From: Chloroflexota bacterium
GTDB lineage: Bacteria > Chloroflexota > Chloroflexia > Thermomicrobiales > UBA6265
Direction: 5' to 3'
Assembly (NCBI GenBank): GCA_023423795.1
Contig: JAFAEX010000015.1
Location: forward strand, 1-54,652
Length of the DNA stretch: 54,652 nucleotides
The first letter of the stretch is position 1. Every line of letters starts with the position of its first letter. The position numbers and the translations under genes are program-made. This document shows positions 8,647 through 17,656 of the stretch, in pieces. The notes beneath the pieces are model-generated. The model ran no database searches, had not been told where the DNA came from, and worked only from the letters and a program-made list of their open reading frames with translations.

Positions 8647-9111
8647 TTACGCCAGCCGCAACTCCACCGGGATGTTGCCGCGGGTGGCGTTGGAGTAGGG
8701 GCAGACCTCGTGCGCCCGCGCCAGCAGGGTTTCGGCCTGCTCGCGCGGGACGTCCGGCAGCGCGGCTTCCAGCACCACCGCCAGCCCGAACCCGCGCCCG
8801 ACTGGGCCGATGGAGACGCGCGCGGTGATGGCGACCTCGCCCAGGTCGATGCCCTGCTTGCCGGCCACGTTGGCGAGGGCGCTGCCGAAGCAGGCCGCGT
8901 ACCCGGCGGCGAACAATTGCTCGGGGTTGGTGCCCGCCGAGCCGTCGCCGCCGAGGTCCTTCGGCGGCGCGATCGCGACGTCGAGCGCCCCGTCGTCGCT
9001 GCGGGCGTGCCCGGCCCGCCCGCCGGTCGCCGTGGCGACCGCCGTGTAGAAGGTCTTGTCGAGGCCCGCCGGTTCGCCCGAATCCGACGTCTGGTTCGCG
9101 CTCGCCGTCAT
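8647..9111 (-). CDS. ohr: Organic hydroperoxide resistance protein, Ohr/OsmC family
   Basis: The product has 154 residues. Ohr enzymes are thiol peroxidases that reduce organic hydroperoxides with two active-site cysteines. The peroxidatic Cys is in AAGYAACFGSALANVA and the resolving Cys in EVCPYSNATRGNIPVEL, an Ohr-type spacing; the N-terminus (LDKTFYTAVATATGGRAGHARSDD) also matches. The start is ATG 9109-9111. The usual OhrR regulator is not adjacent; the MarR gene at 3005 is about 6 kb away and paired with a cupin. Confidence 0.92.
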   Translation of the reverse strand: MTASANQTSDSGEPAGLDKTFYTAVATATGGRAGHARSDDGALDVAIAPPKDLGGDGSAGTNPEQLFAAGYAACFGSALANVAGKQGIDLGEVAITARVSIGPVGRGFGLAVVLEAALPDVPREQAETLLARAHEVCPYSNATRGNIPVELRLA

Positions 9112-9196
9112 CGCGTCGTGTCTCCGTTCGCGTTGCCCGGCCGCTGCCGAGCCCGTTTCCTGGAACGGAACCGGACGCCCCGGCTCCTGTCGTCCG

Positions 9197-10135
9197 TCAT
9201 GGCGCGGGCGGCAGCGCGACCACCACCAGCGTGCCGGGGCTGCCCTCCGCCGTGAGGTAGAAGGTGCGCCCGTCGGAGCCGTACGACACGGCCTCGGCCA
9301 GCCACATGAACGGGACCGCGACCTGCCGGGGTTCGCCCGCCAGCGCCTCGGCCAGCCCCTGGCCGGGAAGGATCTCCCACTCGGCCAGCCCGCCGTACGT
9401 TCGTAACGCCAGCCGCGTGCCGTCGGGCGAAACCGCGCCGCCGGTCGCCTGCGCGAGCGGTCCCCAGCCGGGTAGTTCGATGTTGCCGACGTGCTCGGCC
9501 CACGACACGTCGCCAAATTGCGGCCAGACCCGGTAGACCTCGGCCGCGCCCACGTCCTTGGCCACCAGCAGGACCTCGCCGGTGTGCGGGTGGACCAGCA
9601 TCGCCTCGACGTTGCGCGGCCCGTCGGGGAAGGCGAGCGGGAAGCGGGTCGCCGGCAGGGTGGGCCAGCCTGCCGCCGGGTTTGAGGGATCGACCGGCGG
9701 TTCCGGCACGCGGTAGAGCGCGGCGTCGGCGCGGTCGCGGCGGTTGTCGCCGGTGTCGGCGATCCAGAGGACCGGCGCGCCGTCGGCATCGAACCCGGCG
9801 GCGAGGTCCTCCCAGTCGCGGTTCTCGGCGCCGCTCACCAGCCAGCGGCCGAGCGCCGCGCCGTCCGCGCCGACCGCGTAGAGAAACGGGCCGTCGCCCG
9901 AATCGTTCAGCGTCCAGAAGACGCCGGGTTGCGACGGGGAGGCGGCCAGCCCGGAACTCTCGTCGATGGCGGGATCGGCGAGGCGCACGACGACCGCCCC
10001 ATCGCCCACGACCGGCGCCAGGCGCGGCGCCGCGAAGGCGACCGCCGGCAGCAGCAGCGCGAGCAGCAGCAGCGTCGGGACCAACCGGCGTCGGGAGCGG
10101 CGAGGAGGATTTGGCATGCGGCCAGTGTGGCGCAT
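9197..10135 (-). CDS. Secreted propeller-like protein of unknown function
   Basis: The product has 312 residues. A cleavable signal peptide is clear (RRSRRRLVPTLLLLALLLPAVAFA). The mature part has repeated propeller-like blades: ESSGLAASPSQPGVFWTLNDSGDGPFLYAV, WEDLAAGFDADGAPVLWIADTGDNR, NVEAMLVHPHTGEVLLVAKDVGAAEVYRV, GGAVSPDGTRLALRTY. Similar proteins in Actinobacteria and Chloroflexota carry no assigned activity. The start is ATG 10135 or 10117; neither has a clear ribosome site. An extracellular binding or phytase-like beta-propeller role is inference. Confidence 0.7.
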   Translation of the reverse strand: MRHTGRMPNPPRRSRRRLVPTLLLLALLLPAVAFAAPRLAPVVGDGAVVVRLADPAIDESSGLAASPSQPGVFWTLNDSGDGPFLYAVGADGAALGRWLVSGAENRDWEDLAAGFDADGAPVLWIADTGDNRRDRADAALYRVPEPPVDPSNPAAGWPTLPATRFPLAFPDGPRNVEAMLVHPHTGEVLLVAKDVGAAEVYRVWPQFGDVSWAEHVGNIELPGWGPLAQATGGAVSPDGTRLALRTYGGLAEWEILPGQGLAEALAGEPRQVAVPFMWLAEAVSYGSDGRTFYLTAEGSPGTLVVVALPPAP

Positions 10136-10141
10136 GCCGGG

Positions 10142-10208
10142 GTCGGCAAGTCGGCAAGTCGGCAAGCACGGAGCACGACGATTCCTGTCGCCTGTCGCCT
10201 GTCGCCTA
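10142..10208. repeat. Two microsatellites (3 x GTCGGCAA and 3 x CCTGTCG)
   Basis: Bases 10142-10165 are three exact copies of the 8-mer GTCGGCAA, and 10184-10204 three exact copies of the 7-mer CCTGTCG. The second array runs into the stop codon of the MFS gene (10206-10208). Both units are out of multiples of three. Confidence 0.85.
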
Positions 10209-11594
10209 CCGGCGGCTGCGCTGCACGTCGGCGGGAACGCCGCGGGCGACGACGATGGTCAGCAGCAGCAGCAGGATGCCGACGGCGAGGAACGTCGCGC
10301 GGAAGCCGACGGCGACGGCGAGTCCCGCCCCGGCCAGCGGCCCGATGAACGCGCCGAGCGCGGCCGACGACGAGGTGATGCCGTACATCGTGGCGCGGCG
10401 GGAAGCGGGCGTAAGGTCGGCCACCAGCGCGTTGGCGGCCGGGATCATGCCGCCGGCGGCGAACCCGAACGCCCCTTGCAGGGCGGCCAACTGGAGCGGC
10501 CCGCCGGCGAAGGCCATCGGCAAATAGAGCAGCCCGGCGGCGGCGACGCAGACGACGAGGATGGTGCGGTGGCCGCGGCGGTCGCCCATGCGGCCGAGGG
10601 TGACCGCCGAGAGCGCGCTGGTGAACCCGAGGATGCCCATCACGAGGCCGGCGAGCGAGGCGGGGTCGGCCGAGCCGGGCGCGAGTTCCTGCACGAACAG
10701 CGGCACGATCGGCTGCACTGCCATCGAGGCGAAGCGGATCGCGAAGAGGGCGACGATCAGGGTGACGACCGCCGGGCCGAACAGGGGCGCGGCGTTGCGC
10801 TTGATGCGCGACCAGCGGGAAAGGCCTTCCGCCTCGTCCACCGTCGTGCGCGGGGTCGGCACGAACTTCTCGCGCACGAGCAGCAGCGTCAGGATGCCGG
10901 ACGCCGCCAGCAGCGACCCGGCGACGACGAAGGTGGGGCGCGGGCCGATCCGGTCGGCCAGCACGCCGCCGAAGAGCGGTCCGACCGATGCGCCGGCGAA
11001 GATCGCCGTTTGCAGCAGCCCGAGCGCGAAACCGAGCCGCGCCTTCGGCGTGGTCGTGGCGACCAGCACGGTCGCGGCGGTCACCGTGCCGGTGAGCGCG
11101 CCCTCGACGAGGCGCAATCCGAGCAGTTGCCACGGCGCGGTGGCGAGCGACATCAGGCCGACGGTGCAGGCGCCGGCGAAGGACGCACGCAGCAGCATCA
11201 TCCGGCGCCCGTGGCGGTCGGCGACGATGCCCCAGAGCGGGGCGGTGAGGGCCATCACCCCGGCGCCGCCGGCGTTGATCAGGCCGGACCAGAGGGTCTG
11301 CCCCTCGACGGTCTCCACCCCGAGATCGGTGAGGAAGAACGGAAGGAACGGCGCGCGCAGCGAAAACCCGATGATGGCGAGCAGTTGCACGACCCAGATG
11401 GCGGCGAGGTTGCGCCGCCAGGGGATGTCGGTGGGCGACGCCTCGGGGTCCTCCGGCCCGCCGACGTCGTATTCCTTGGCGGCGCTGGCGGCGGACGCGC
11501 GGGACCCGTTCGGGTCGTCGGCGGCCCCTGGCCCCGGCGGCTCGTTGGCGTTGGCGGCGGTCGCTGGGGGATCGACGCGGTCGGGTCGTCGCAT
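10206..11594 (-). CDS. MFS transporter, multidrug-efflux type
   Basis: The product has 462 residues with 12 predicted membrane helices after a ~55-residue hydrophilic, Ala/Pro-rich N-terminus. The loop 2-3 MFS signature is present (GIVADRHGRRMMLLRASFAG), and its counterpart in the second half is LGRMGDRRGHRTILV. The sequence resembles drug/proton antiporters of the Bcr/TetA-like type; the substrate is unknown. No ribosome site is seen before ATG 11594, and TACACT lies about 13 bases upstream, so the mRNA may have a very short leader. Confidence 0.85.
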   Translation of the reverse strand: MRRPDRVDPPATAANANEPPGPGAADDPNGSRASAASAAKEYDVGGPEDPEASPTDIPWRRNLAAIWVVQLLAIIGFSLRAPFLPFFLTDLGVETVEGQTLWSGLINAGGAGVMALTAPLWGIVADRHGRRMMLLRASFAGACTVGLMSLATAPWQLLGLRLVEGALTGTVTAATVLVATTTPKARLGFALGLLQTAIFAGASVGPLFGGVLADRIGPRPTFVVAGSLLAASGILTLLLVREKFVPTPRTTVDEAEGLSRWSRIKRNAAPLFGPAVVTLIVALFAIRFASMAVQPIVPLFVQELAPGSADPASLAGLVMGILGFTSALSAVTLGRMGDRRGHRTILVVCVAAAGLLYLPMAFAGGPLQLAALQGAFGFAAGGMIPAANALVADLTPASRRATMYGITSSSAALGAFIGPLAGAGLAVAVGFRATFLAVGILLLLLTIVVARGVPADVQRSRR

Positions 11595-11753
11595 CAGGCG
11601 GGGAGTGTATCGCCGGGGGTGGGGATGGGCAAACGGGACGCGGCCGCGCTGCGGTTGCGTCGGATCCAGAACCTGCGTCGGCGGCGACGGCGCAGATGCG
11701 GACTACACTCGCGTCCAATACCCGCCCGTGCCGCCTCCCCCGGAGCCTCGCCG

Positions 11754-13394
11754 ATGCGTTTCGCCGACCGCCGATTCCTCGTCGCCGCGCTGCTGGCGAT
11801 GCTCCTCCTGCTGCCGTCGTCGCTGGCGATCGCGCGGCAGGAAGCGGCCGCTCCGCTCGCCGAAGTGCTGCCGGGACAGCGGGCGTCGGTCGAATCCATA
11901 GCGGAAACGCTGAGCGCCTACCGGATCGAGGCGGCGGTCGATGAGGCGGCGGGCACGGTCGCCGGAACTGCCACCGTCACCTGGCGCAACCCGGCCGACG
12001 TGGCGCTGTCCGAGGTCTGGTTCCGGCTGTTCCCGAACGCGGGCTACTACGGCGAGGGCGGGCTGGCCGTCGGCGAGGCGACGGTGGACGGGCAACCGGC
12101 AACGACGGGACTGGCGCTGGAGGACACCGCCCTGCGCGTGGACCTGCCGGAGCCGGTCGCGCCGGGCGGGACGGCGACCCTCGTGTTGCCGTTCGTCGCG
12201 ACCGTGCCGGCCGATTCGCGCGGCTCCTACGGCATCTTCCAGCGGGATTCCGGCTCCGGCACGTGGATCATGGCCGGCTGGCACCCGACGCTCGCGGTCT
12301 ACGACCCCGGCCCGGATGGCGGCTGGAACCTCGCGCCGCCCACCTCGGCGGGCGACCCGACCTACGCCGCCAGCAGCCTCTTCGACGTGTCCCTGCGCGC
12401 CCCTGCCGGGTGGCGGGTGGTTTCCTCCGGCGCGGCGGTTGCGGCCGAGGATGCGGACGGATCGACCGTCCACCGCATCGTTGCTGGGCCGGCGCGCGAG
12501 TTCACGCTGGTGCTGGACGCCGATTTCGCCGTCGCCGAGGCGGTTGCCGAAGCCATGCCCGGCGCACCCAGCGAGGGAGGGGCCGCCATCCCGGCCTCAC
12601 CGGCCGTTGCCACGCCGATCGCGGGGGAAACCACGCTCGTCCGCGCCTGGGGCGAGCCCGGGACCGATCCCGCCGCGCTCGAACGGGCGGCCGAGTCGGC
12701 GGCCTCGGCGCTGGAAGCGTTCGGCGAGCGGTTCGGTCCGTACCCGTTCGCCGAACTGGACCTCGTCGAGACGGACCTCGACGGCGCGCTGGCGGTCTCC
12801 TGGGCCGGCGTGGTCTTCCTCGACGCCGACGCCATGCTGGCCGGCTCGGCGGCGAACGACCCGGTCGCCTTCGATACGGTGGTCGCCCACGAGGTCGCGC
12901 ACCTTTGGTGGGGCGCGCTGGTCGGGACCGATTCCAACAGCCACCCGTGGGTGAACGAGGGACTGGCCACCGTCTCCTCGCTCGGGTACTGGCTGTGGGA
13001 GGACGATGCGGACGCCGCCGAAGCGTCGCTCGACCGCTGGGTGCTCGGCCCGGCCCGCTCGCTGCTGGCGCGGGGCGACGCGGTGGTCGATCTCCCCATC
13101 GGCGGCGACGCGGACCCCTCGATCCGCTCCTGGGCGACCTACGGCAAGGCCGCGCTCGGCTTCCTCGCGATCCGGGCCGAGATCGGCGACGAGGCATTCT
13201 GGTCCGCGCTGGCGGCGGTGGACGACGACTGGCGCTTCGGCATCGCCCAACCGGCGGATTTCCTCGCCGCCTTCGAAGCGGAAAGCGGCGCGGACCTCTC
13301 GCCGCTCTGGGACGGATGGTTCGCGGCGGCGGACATGACCGCCGAGGAGATCGAGGCGGTGGCGGTTTCGTATCTGGCGGAGACCCGGCCATAA
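11754..13394 (+). CDS. Secreted M1-family metallopeptidase
   Basis: The product has 546 residues. The signal peptide is MRFADRRFLVAALLAMLLLLPSSLAIA. An N-terminal beta-domain (residues ~45-220) precedes a thermolysin-like catalytic domain with the zinc motif HEVAHLWW and the third ligand Glu in WVNEGLATVSSLGYW; a short helical part ends the protein. The exopeptidase GAMEN motif is not obvious: the matching region is LDGALAVSWAGVVFLDAD. This fits short extracellular M1 peptidases of the Aminopeptidase N superfamily. It is divergent from the MFS gene. The start at ATG 11754 is chosen because the signal peptide follows directly; the frame stays open far upstream only as antisense of the MFS gene. 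Confidence 0.87.
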   Translation: MRFADRRFLVAALLAMLLLLPSSLAIARQEAAAPLAEVLPGQRASVESIAETLSAYRIEAAVDEAAGTVAGTATVTWRNPADVALSEVWFRLFPNAGYYGEGGLAVGEATVDGQPATTGLALEDTALRVDLPEPVAPGGTATLVLPFVATVPADSRGSYGIFQRDSGSGTWIMAGWHPTLAVYDPGPDGGWNLAPPTSAGDPTYAASSLFDVSLRAPAGWRVVSSGAAVAAEDADGSTVHRIVAGPAREFTLVLDADFAVAEAVAEAMPGAPSEGGAAIPASPAVATPIAGETTLVRAWGEPGTDPAALERAAESAASALEAFGERFGPYPFAELDLVETDLDGALAVSWAGVVFLDADAMLAGSAANDPVAFDTVVAHEVAHLWWGALVGTDSNSHPWVNEGLATVSSLGYWLWEDDADAAEASLDRWVLGPARSLLARGDAVVDLPIGGDADPSIRSWATYGKAALGFLAIRAEIGDEAFWSALAAVDDDWRFGIAQPADFLAAFEAESGADLSPLWDGWFAAADMTAEEIEAVAVSYLAETRP

Positions 13395-13594
13395 ATGACC
13401 GGGCTACCGGGGCAAGCACCCTGAAGGGCGCTACGGCGGCGTTCACCGTGGCGCGGTGGCGGCGATTGCCGAGCCGATGCTGCCGGCGTGGGGCGCCCCA
13501 GGGGCGAGGGCCGTAGCGAACATACCCCGGGCACCAATGGAATGGGCGCGACCGTGACGGTTGCCGGAGGGATGCGGCCACGGGAGACGCCCGG

Positions 13595-13727
13595 GATGAC
13601 GGCGGTTGCCGGATCGATGCGGCAACCGGCGATGCGCACCCGGGACTCGAAGTCCCGGGCTACGGGAACGAAGTCCCTCCGGGACTGACGGCAGGCGTGT
13701 GCAGCGTGTTTCGGCAACTGCCATCAA
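13595..13727. repeat. Repeat A, copy 2
   Basis: The left end is GATGACGGCGGTTGCC (13595-13610); the core is 13639-13687 (CCCGGGACT hairpin, CTACGGGAACGAAG, CCTCCGGGACTG); the inverted right end is GGCAACTGCCATCAA (13713-13727). The core and the GACGGCAGGCGTGT stretch after it are nearly identical to copy 1 at 2333-2396. Confidence 0.85.
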
Positions 13728-13762
13728 CCCCGGGCTATGGGGACGAAACCCCTCCGGGGTTG
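13728..13762. repeat. Repeat A, copy 3 (partial)
   Basis: CCCCGGGCTATGGGGACGAA (13728-13747) followed by ACCCCTCCGGGGTTG (13748-13762). This is the same core as copies 1 and 2, with compensating changes that keep the CCCCTCCGGGG pairing. Confidence 0.75.
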
Positions 13763-13794
13763 AGACCGACGAACGCGGGCGCGATGCCCGTTCG

Positions 13795-13842
13795 CAGTCC
13801 CGGAGGGACTTCGTTTGCGTAGCCCGGGGATGCATCCCCGGG
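13795..13842. repeat. Repeat A, copy 4 (inverted)
   Basis: CAGTCCCGGAGGGACTTCGT (13795-13814) continues into GTAGCCCGGGGATGCATCCC and CGGG. This is the reverse complement of the A core and faces copy 3 across about 30 bp. Confidence 0.8.
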
Positions 13843-13963
13843 CGGCCCGCGGTGGCCGGGGTATTTTGGCAACCGCCGTCATCCCCGAGCGGGCGTGGGC
13901 GGAACTCGCGCCAAGAATGCAAGCCACCATCCCCGGGACTTCTGGCGCCGAATCGCCTGCTCC

Positions 13964-14524
13964 CTACGCCCCGGTGACCGCCTTCACCAGCACCGCCAAC
14001 CCGAGCACGACGAACACCACGCCGGCGATGATCTCCGCCCAGTCGTCGGCCTTCGAGCCGAGGCGCGCCCCGAGCGCCAGCCCGAGCAGGGTGGCCGCGA
14101 ACGCCTGCACGCCCACGATGAGCGCCAGCGGCCCCGGCGGCGCGCCGAGCACGGCGAAGGACAGCCCGATCGCCAGTTTGTCCGCCGCGATGACGACCCC
14201 GGTGGCGGCCACCTGCCGCGGCGACATCTCCCGTCTCGGCGGCGGGTCGGCCTTGTCCCCCTTCAGGCCGTGCAGGATGCCGCGCGCGCCGATCACCAGC
14301 AGCGCGGCCGCCGCCAGGTAGAGCGTCGCCGCGCCGAACGCGCCCTCTAGCGCGTCGCCGGCGACGATGCCGGCGGCCATCATCGCCGCGCCGATGGCGG
14401 CGAAGCCGAGCGCCGCCCGAATCCAGCGCGCGCGTTGGAGCCCGCCCAGCCCGATCACCAGCCCCACCGCGAAGACGTCGATCGCCAGCGGCAGCGCGAT
14501 GAGGAACCAACCGAGCAGGTTCAC
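13964..14524 (-). CDS. mntP: Manganese efflux pump MntP (DUF204)
   Basis: The product has 186 residues with six predicted membrane helices arranged as two inverted three-helix halves, the normal MntP length. The paired family motifs carrying membrane Asp are both visible: PLAIDVFAVGLVIGLGG in the first half and VVIAADKLAIGLSFAVLG in the second. MntP exports Mn(II). The GTG start (14522-14524) follows AAGGAGG by six to seven bases. I looked upstream for the Mn-sensing yybP-ykoY riboswitch and did not find its conserved elements. Confidence 0.9.
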   Translation of the reverse strand: MNLLGWFLIALPLAIDVFAVGLVIGLGGLQRARWIRAALGFAAIGAAMMAAGIVAGDALEGAFGAATLYLAAAALLVIGARGILHGLKGDKADPPPRREMSPRQVAATGVVIAADKLAIGLSFAVLGAPPGPLALIVGVQAFAATLLGLALGARLGSKADDWAEIIAGVVFVVLGLAVLVKAVTGA

Positions 14525-14682
14525 CCGTGTCCTCCTTCCGGCGGATGGATTGCCCTTTGCGTGGCGCGAACCGGTGTGGCAAGGTGCGGCCAGCGGCGGA
14601 ACGCGTACCCGATCCGGGAAGTTTGGCAGAACGGGTCGCGTTCCACGGGGCTGCCGCCGGATCGGGAGGGGGGAACCGACGC

Positions 14683-16491
14683 ATGGGCGACCAGACGATC
14701 ACGCTGCTCGTGCTCCTCGCGTCCGTGGTGCTGTTCGTCTGGAACCGGCTGCCGGTCGGCGTCGTCGCCCTCGGGGTCGCGATCGCGCTGTGGGCCACCG
14801 GCGTGGTGACGCTGGAGGAGGCCGTCGCCGGCTTCGGCGCGCCCACCGTCGTCCTCATCGCGGCGCTCTTCGTCGTCGCCGAGGCGCTGGACGCCGCCGG
14901 CATCACCGCCTGGGCCGGGCAGCAACTGTTCACCCGCGGCGGGACGAAGAAGGCGAAGTTGCTGGCGCTGACGATGCTGGTCTGCGCGCTTCTCTCGGCG
15001 CTGATCACCCCGAACGGCGCGGTCGCGGCGCTCTTCCCGCTCGGCGTGGTCATCGCCGTCCGGTTGCGGCAGTCGCCCTCGAAACTGCTGATCCCGCTGG
15101 CCTACGCCGCGCACGCCGGATCGCTGCTGGTCCTCACGGGGTCGCCGGTCAGCCTGCTCGCCTCGGATGCGGCGGTGGAGGCCGGCGGGAGGGCGTTCGG
15201 CTTCTTCGAATTCCTGCTGGTCGGCGTGCCGACGCTGGTCGGCACCGTGATCGTCGCCGTCCTGCTCGGGCCGAAACTGCTGCCGGACCGCGTCGCCCGT
15301 ACCCTGCCGCGCGACCTCGGCGCGCTGCCGGGCACGTTGCTGCGGCAGTACGTGCCTGGGGCCGACCTCGCCCGCCTGCCGGTCGGGCCGGGCTCGCCCC
15401 TCGCCGGCCACCCGCCGATGGCCATCGACCGCGAAGTCTATCCGGGGCTGCACCTGCTCGGCGTGCGCGACGCGGCGGGCAACCCCGCCGGCGACCGCCC
15501 GCTGCTGGCCGGGGACGCCCTTGTGCTCCGCGGCGGCCGGGAGCAGATCGCCCACTTTGCCGCCGACTTCGGCCTCTCCGGCGCGGCGGCGACGGACGCC
15601 GAAGCCGACGCCTCCGCGCTCGTCAACCGCGACCTCGGGGTCGCCGAGGTGATCGTCGCGCCCCGCTCCAACCTCGTCGGGCAGGCGGCCTTCCCCGGCA
15701 TGGTCACCGAAAGCGGCGAACTGGTGGTGCTGGCGGTGCAGCGGCTGGGCGAGGACCTGGGGCCCGGCGAGACCACCCTCCAGGCCGGCGACGCGCTGCT
15801 GCTGCAAGGCCGCTGGGACGCGCTCGACGAGCATACCGCCGACCCGAACGTGATCGTGGTCGATTCGCCGGACGCGATCCGGCGGCAGGCGATCCCGCTG
15901 GGCCCGAAGGCGAAGCCCGCCCTGGCCGTGCTGGCGGGCATGGTCGTGCTGCTGGGCACCGGTGTGGTGCCGGCGGTGATCGCCGGGCTGCTGGCCGCGA
16001 TGGCGATGGTCGTCCTGCGCGTCGTCTCGGTCGATCACGCCCACCGCGCCATCTCGTGGACGACGCTGATCCTGGTCGCCGGCATGATCCCGCTCTCGAC
16101 CGCCATCACCGAGACCGGCGTGGCGGCCGTCCTCGCCGGCGGACTGGTCGATGCCATCGGCGGGTTCGGTCCCTACGCCATCCTGCTGGCCCTGTTCCTG
16201 TTCACCGTCGTCCTCGGGCAACTCATTTCCAACACCGCGACCGCGCTGGTGATCCTGCCGGTGGCCGCCTGGGTCGCGCTGGATTCCGGCATCTCGGTGC
16301 AGACGCTGATGATGAGCGTGGCGGTTTCCTCGGCGGCGGCCCTGTTGACCCCGATCGCCACCCCCGGCAACATGATGGTGATGGAACCCGGCGGGTACAA
16401 ATTCGGCGACTACGTGAAACTGGGACTGCCGGTCATGGCCGTCTACCTGCTGGTCGCCGTCTTCGTCGTCCCGATCTTCTGGCCGATGTAA
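14683..16491 (+). CDS. SLC13/DASS-type permease with two central RCK_C (TrkA-C) domains
   Basis: The product has 602 residues. About 190 residues of membrane helices are followed by two soluble RCK_C domains (roughly 200-290 and 300-390; e.g. VYPGLHLLGVRDAAGNPAGDRPLLAGDALVLRGG and ELVVLAVQRLGEDLGPGETTLQAGDALLLQG), then a second membrane half. The anion-transporter motif pairs are visible as LITPNGAVAALFPLGV and QLISNTATALVILPVA. The family moves dicarboxylates, sulfate or other anions with Na+; the inserted RCK_C domains suggest ligand gating. ATG 14683 has GGGAGGGGGG nine bases upstream. It is divergent from mntP. Confidence 0.88.
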   Translation: MGDQTITLLVLLASVVLFVWNRLPVGVVALGVAIALWATGVVTLEEAVAGFGAPTVVLIAALFVVAEALDAAGITAWAGQQLFTRGGTKKAKLLALTMLVCALLSALITPNGAVAALFPLGVVIAVRLRQSPSKLLIPLAYAAHAGSLLVLTGSPVSLLASDAAVEAGGRAFGFFEFLLVGVPTLVGTVIVAVLLGPKLLPDRVARTLPRDLGALPGTLLRQYVPGADLARLPVGPGSPLAGHPPMAIDREVYPGLHLLGVRDAAGNPAGDRPLLAGDALVLRGGREQIAHFAADFGLSGAAATDAEADASALVNRDLGVAEVIVAPRSNLVGQAAFPGMVTESGELVVLAVQRLGEDLGPGETTLQAGDALLLQGRWDALDEHTADPNVIVVDSPDAIRRQAIPLGPKAKPALAVLAGMVVLLGTGVVPAVIAGLLAAMAMVVLRVVSVDHAHRAISWTTLILVAGMIPLSTAITETGVAAVLAGGLVDAIGGFGPYAILLALFLFTVVLGQLISNTATALVILPVAAWVALDSGISVQTLMMSVAVSSAAALLTPIATPGNMMVMEPGGYKFGDYVKLGLPVMAVYLLVAVFVVPIFWPM

Positions 16492-16506
16492 ACGGGAAAG
16501 CGCAAC

Positions 16507-17241
16507 GTGGGCGGGCGGCAGCAGGACGCGATGGAGGCCATCGAGGATTTCGCGCGCGAGAACGCGGACGCCGTGGAGGTGAGGCCGGTCGGCGGGGACC
16601 GGTGGCAGCGGCGGATCGACCTCGCCATCGTCGTCGTCCTCGCCGTGGCGTCGCTGCTGGCCGCGTGGTCCGGGCACCAGACCAGCCTCTGGTCCGGCGA
16701 GCAGTCGGCCTTCATCACCGAGGCGGAGCGCAACCAGGCCGAATCCACCCGCGCCAGCATCGTCGGCAACCAGATGATGCAGATCGACATCGCGCTGTTC
16801 CTCGACTGGCTGCTCGCCTACCAGAGTGGGAACGCCGCCCTCGCCGATTTCTACGAGGAGCGCTTCCCGGCCCACCTGCGGACCGCCTTCGACGCCTGGG
16901 TGGCCAGCGACCCGCTGGGAAACCCCGACGCGCCGAGCGATCCGTTCCGGATGGCGGAGTACGTCGTGCCGCAACTGCGCGACGCGGCGCGGTTCGACGA
17001 GGCCGCCGGCGCCGCCTTCGTGGCGGCCGAACACGCCGACGCGATGAGCCAGCAATACGTGCTGGCCACCATCCTGGTGGCGCTGGTGCTCTTCTTCGGC
17101 GGCATCTCGACCAAGGCGCCGCGGCGGTCGGTGCAGATCGCGTTGCTGGGCATCGCGATCGCGCTGCTGCTTTTTACGCTCCAGAACCTCGCCGTCCTGC
17201 CCGACGCTTCGGACTGGCAATTGACCCCGCTCTGGGGGTGA
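16507..17241 (+). CDS. Membrane protein of unknown function (DUF4337-like architecture)
   Basis: The product has 244 residues: one membrane helix near residue 40 (LAIVVVLAVASLLAAW), a ~110-residue soluble section rich in acidic and aromatic residues, and two C-terminal membrane helices (YVLATILVALVLFFGG, IALLGIAIALLLFTLQ). It starts with GTG 16507, 15 bp after the SLC13 permease, and is probably in its operon. An alternative ATG is at 16531. Its role, perhaps as an accessory subunit, is unknown. Confidence 0.7.
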   Translation: MGGRQQDAMEAIEDFARENADAVEVRPVGGDRWQRRIDLAIVVVLAVASLLAAWSGHQTSLWSGEQSAFITEAERNQAESTRASIVGNQMMQIDIALFLDWLLAYQSGNAALADFYEERFPAHLRTAFDAWVASDPLGNPDAPSDPFRMAEYVVPQLRDAARFDEAAGAAFVAAEHADAMSQQYVLATILVALVLFFGGISTKAPRRSVQIALLGIAIALLLFTLQNLAVLPDASDWQLTPLWG

Positions 17242-17278
17242 GCGTGCTCCACCCCCTGCCGGCAGCCATTGCTCCAAT

Positions 17279-17373
17279 CGTCATCCCGAGCGCGTCGAGG
17301 GATCTCGTCGCCCTTCGACTCCTTCGACTCCTTCGGCTCGAAAACGAGATCCCTCGACGCGCTCGGGATGACG
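17279..17373. repeat. Repeat B, copy 1: 30-bp perfect inverted repeat
   Basis: Arms 17279-17308 and 17344-17373 are exact reverse complements; the arm contains CATCCCGAGCGCGTCGAGGG then ATCTCGT. The 35-base loop contains tandem CTTCGACTC units. It begins 37 bp after a stop codon and lies in a gap between two plus-strand genes. The rest of 17242-17656 holds nothing I can name. Confidence 0.9.
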
Positions 17374-17656
17374 GTTTGGCGGCTCGGGGTGACGACATGG
17401 ACGTCCCGGAGGCACAGGGAACGCGAGCGAGCGTGGCGGCGGCCAACCGGCCGCCTCGTGCGATGGCCGAGCGAGGCGTTGCGTGCGGGCAATTCGATCC
17501 ACGAGGTGTGCCGGGGTGCGGCATGTGCGCCGTCCGTCACCGTGCCGGTCCCGCCGGGGCCGGGGCTACACTGCGGCTGCCGGGGCGCGACCCCGGTGCG
17601 CGGCGGCGCCGGACTCCGGCTGGAGATGCGCGGCGCGACCAGCGCGGCACGGGGCG

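Larger units (their letters stand above)
13395..13963. other. Repeat island between the M1 peptidase and mntP
   Basis: This 569-bp convergent gap holds no gene. It contains three A-type palindromes in tandem (listed separately) and an isolated end motif, TTGGCAACCGCC followed by GTCATCCCC, at 13867-13885. Confidence 0.75.

Noticed and set aside
9966..11753. Long plus-strand open frame continuing upstream of the M1 peptidase start
   Set aside because: It is antisense to the well-supported MFS gene, has no ribosome site, and its sequence is low-complexity Arg/Gly/His; the signal peptide begins at ATG 11754.
14525..14682. Possible yybP-ykoY manganese riboswitch before mntP
   Set aside because: The conserved sequence blocks of that riboswitch are not present in the leader.
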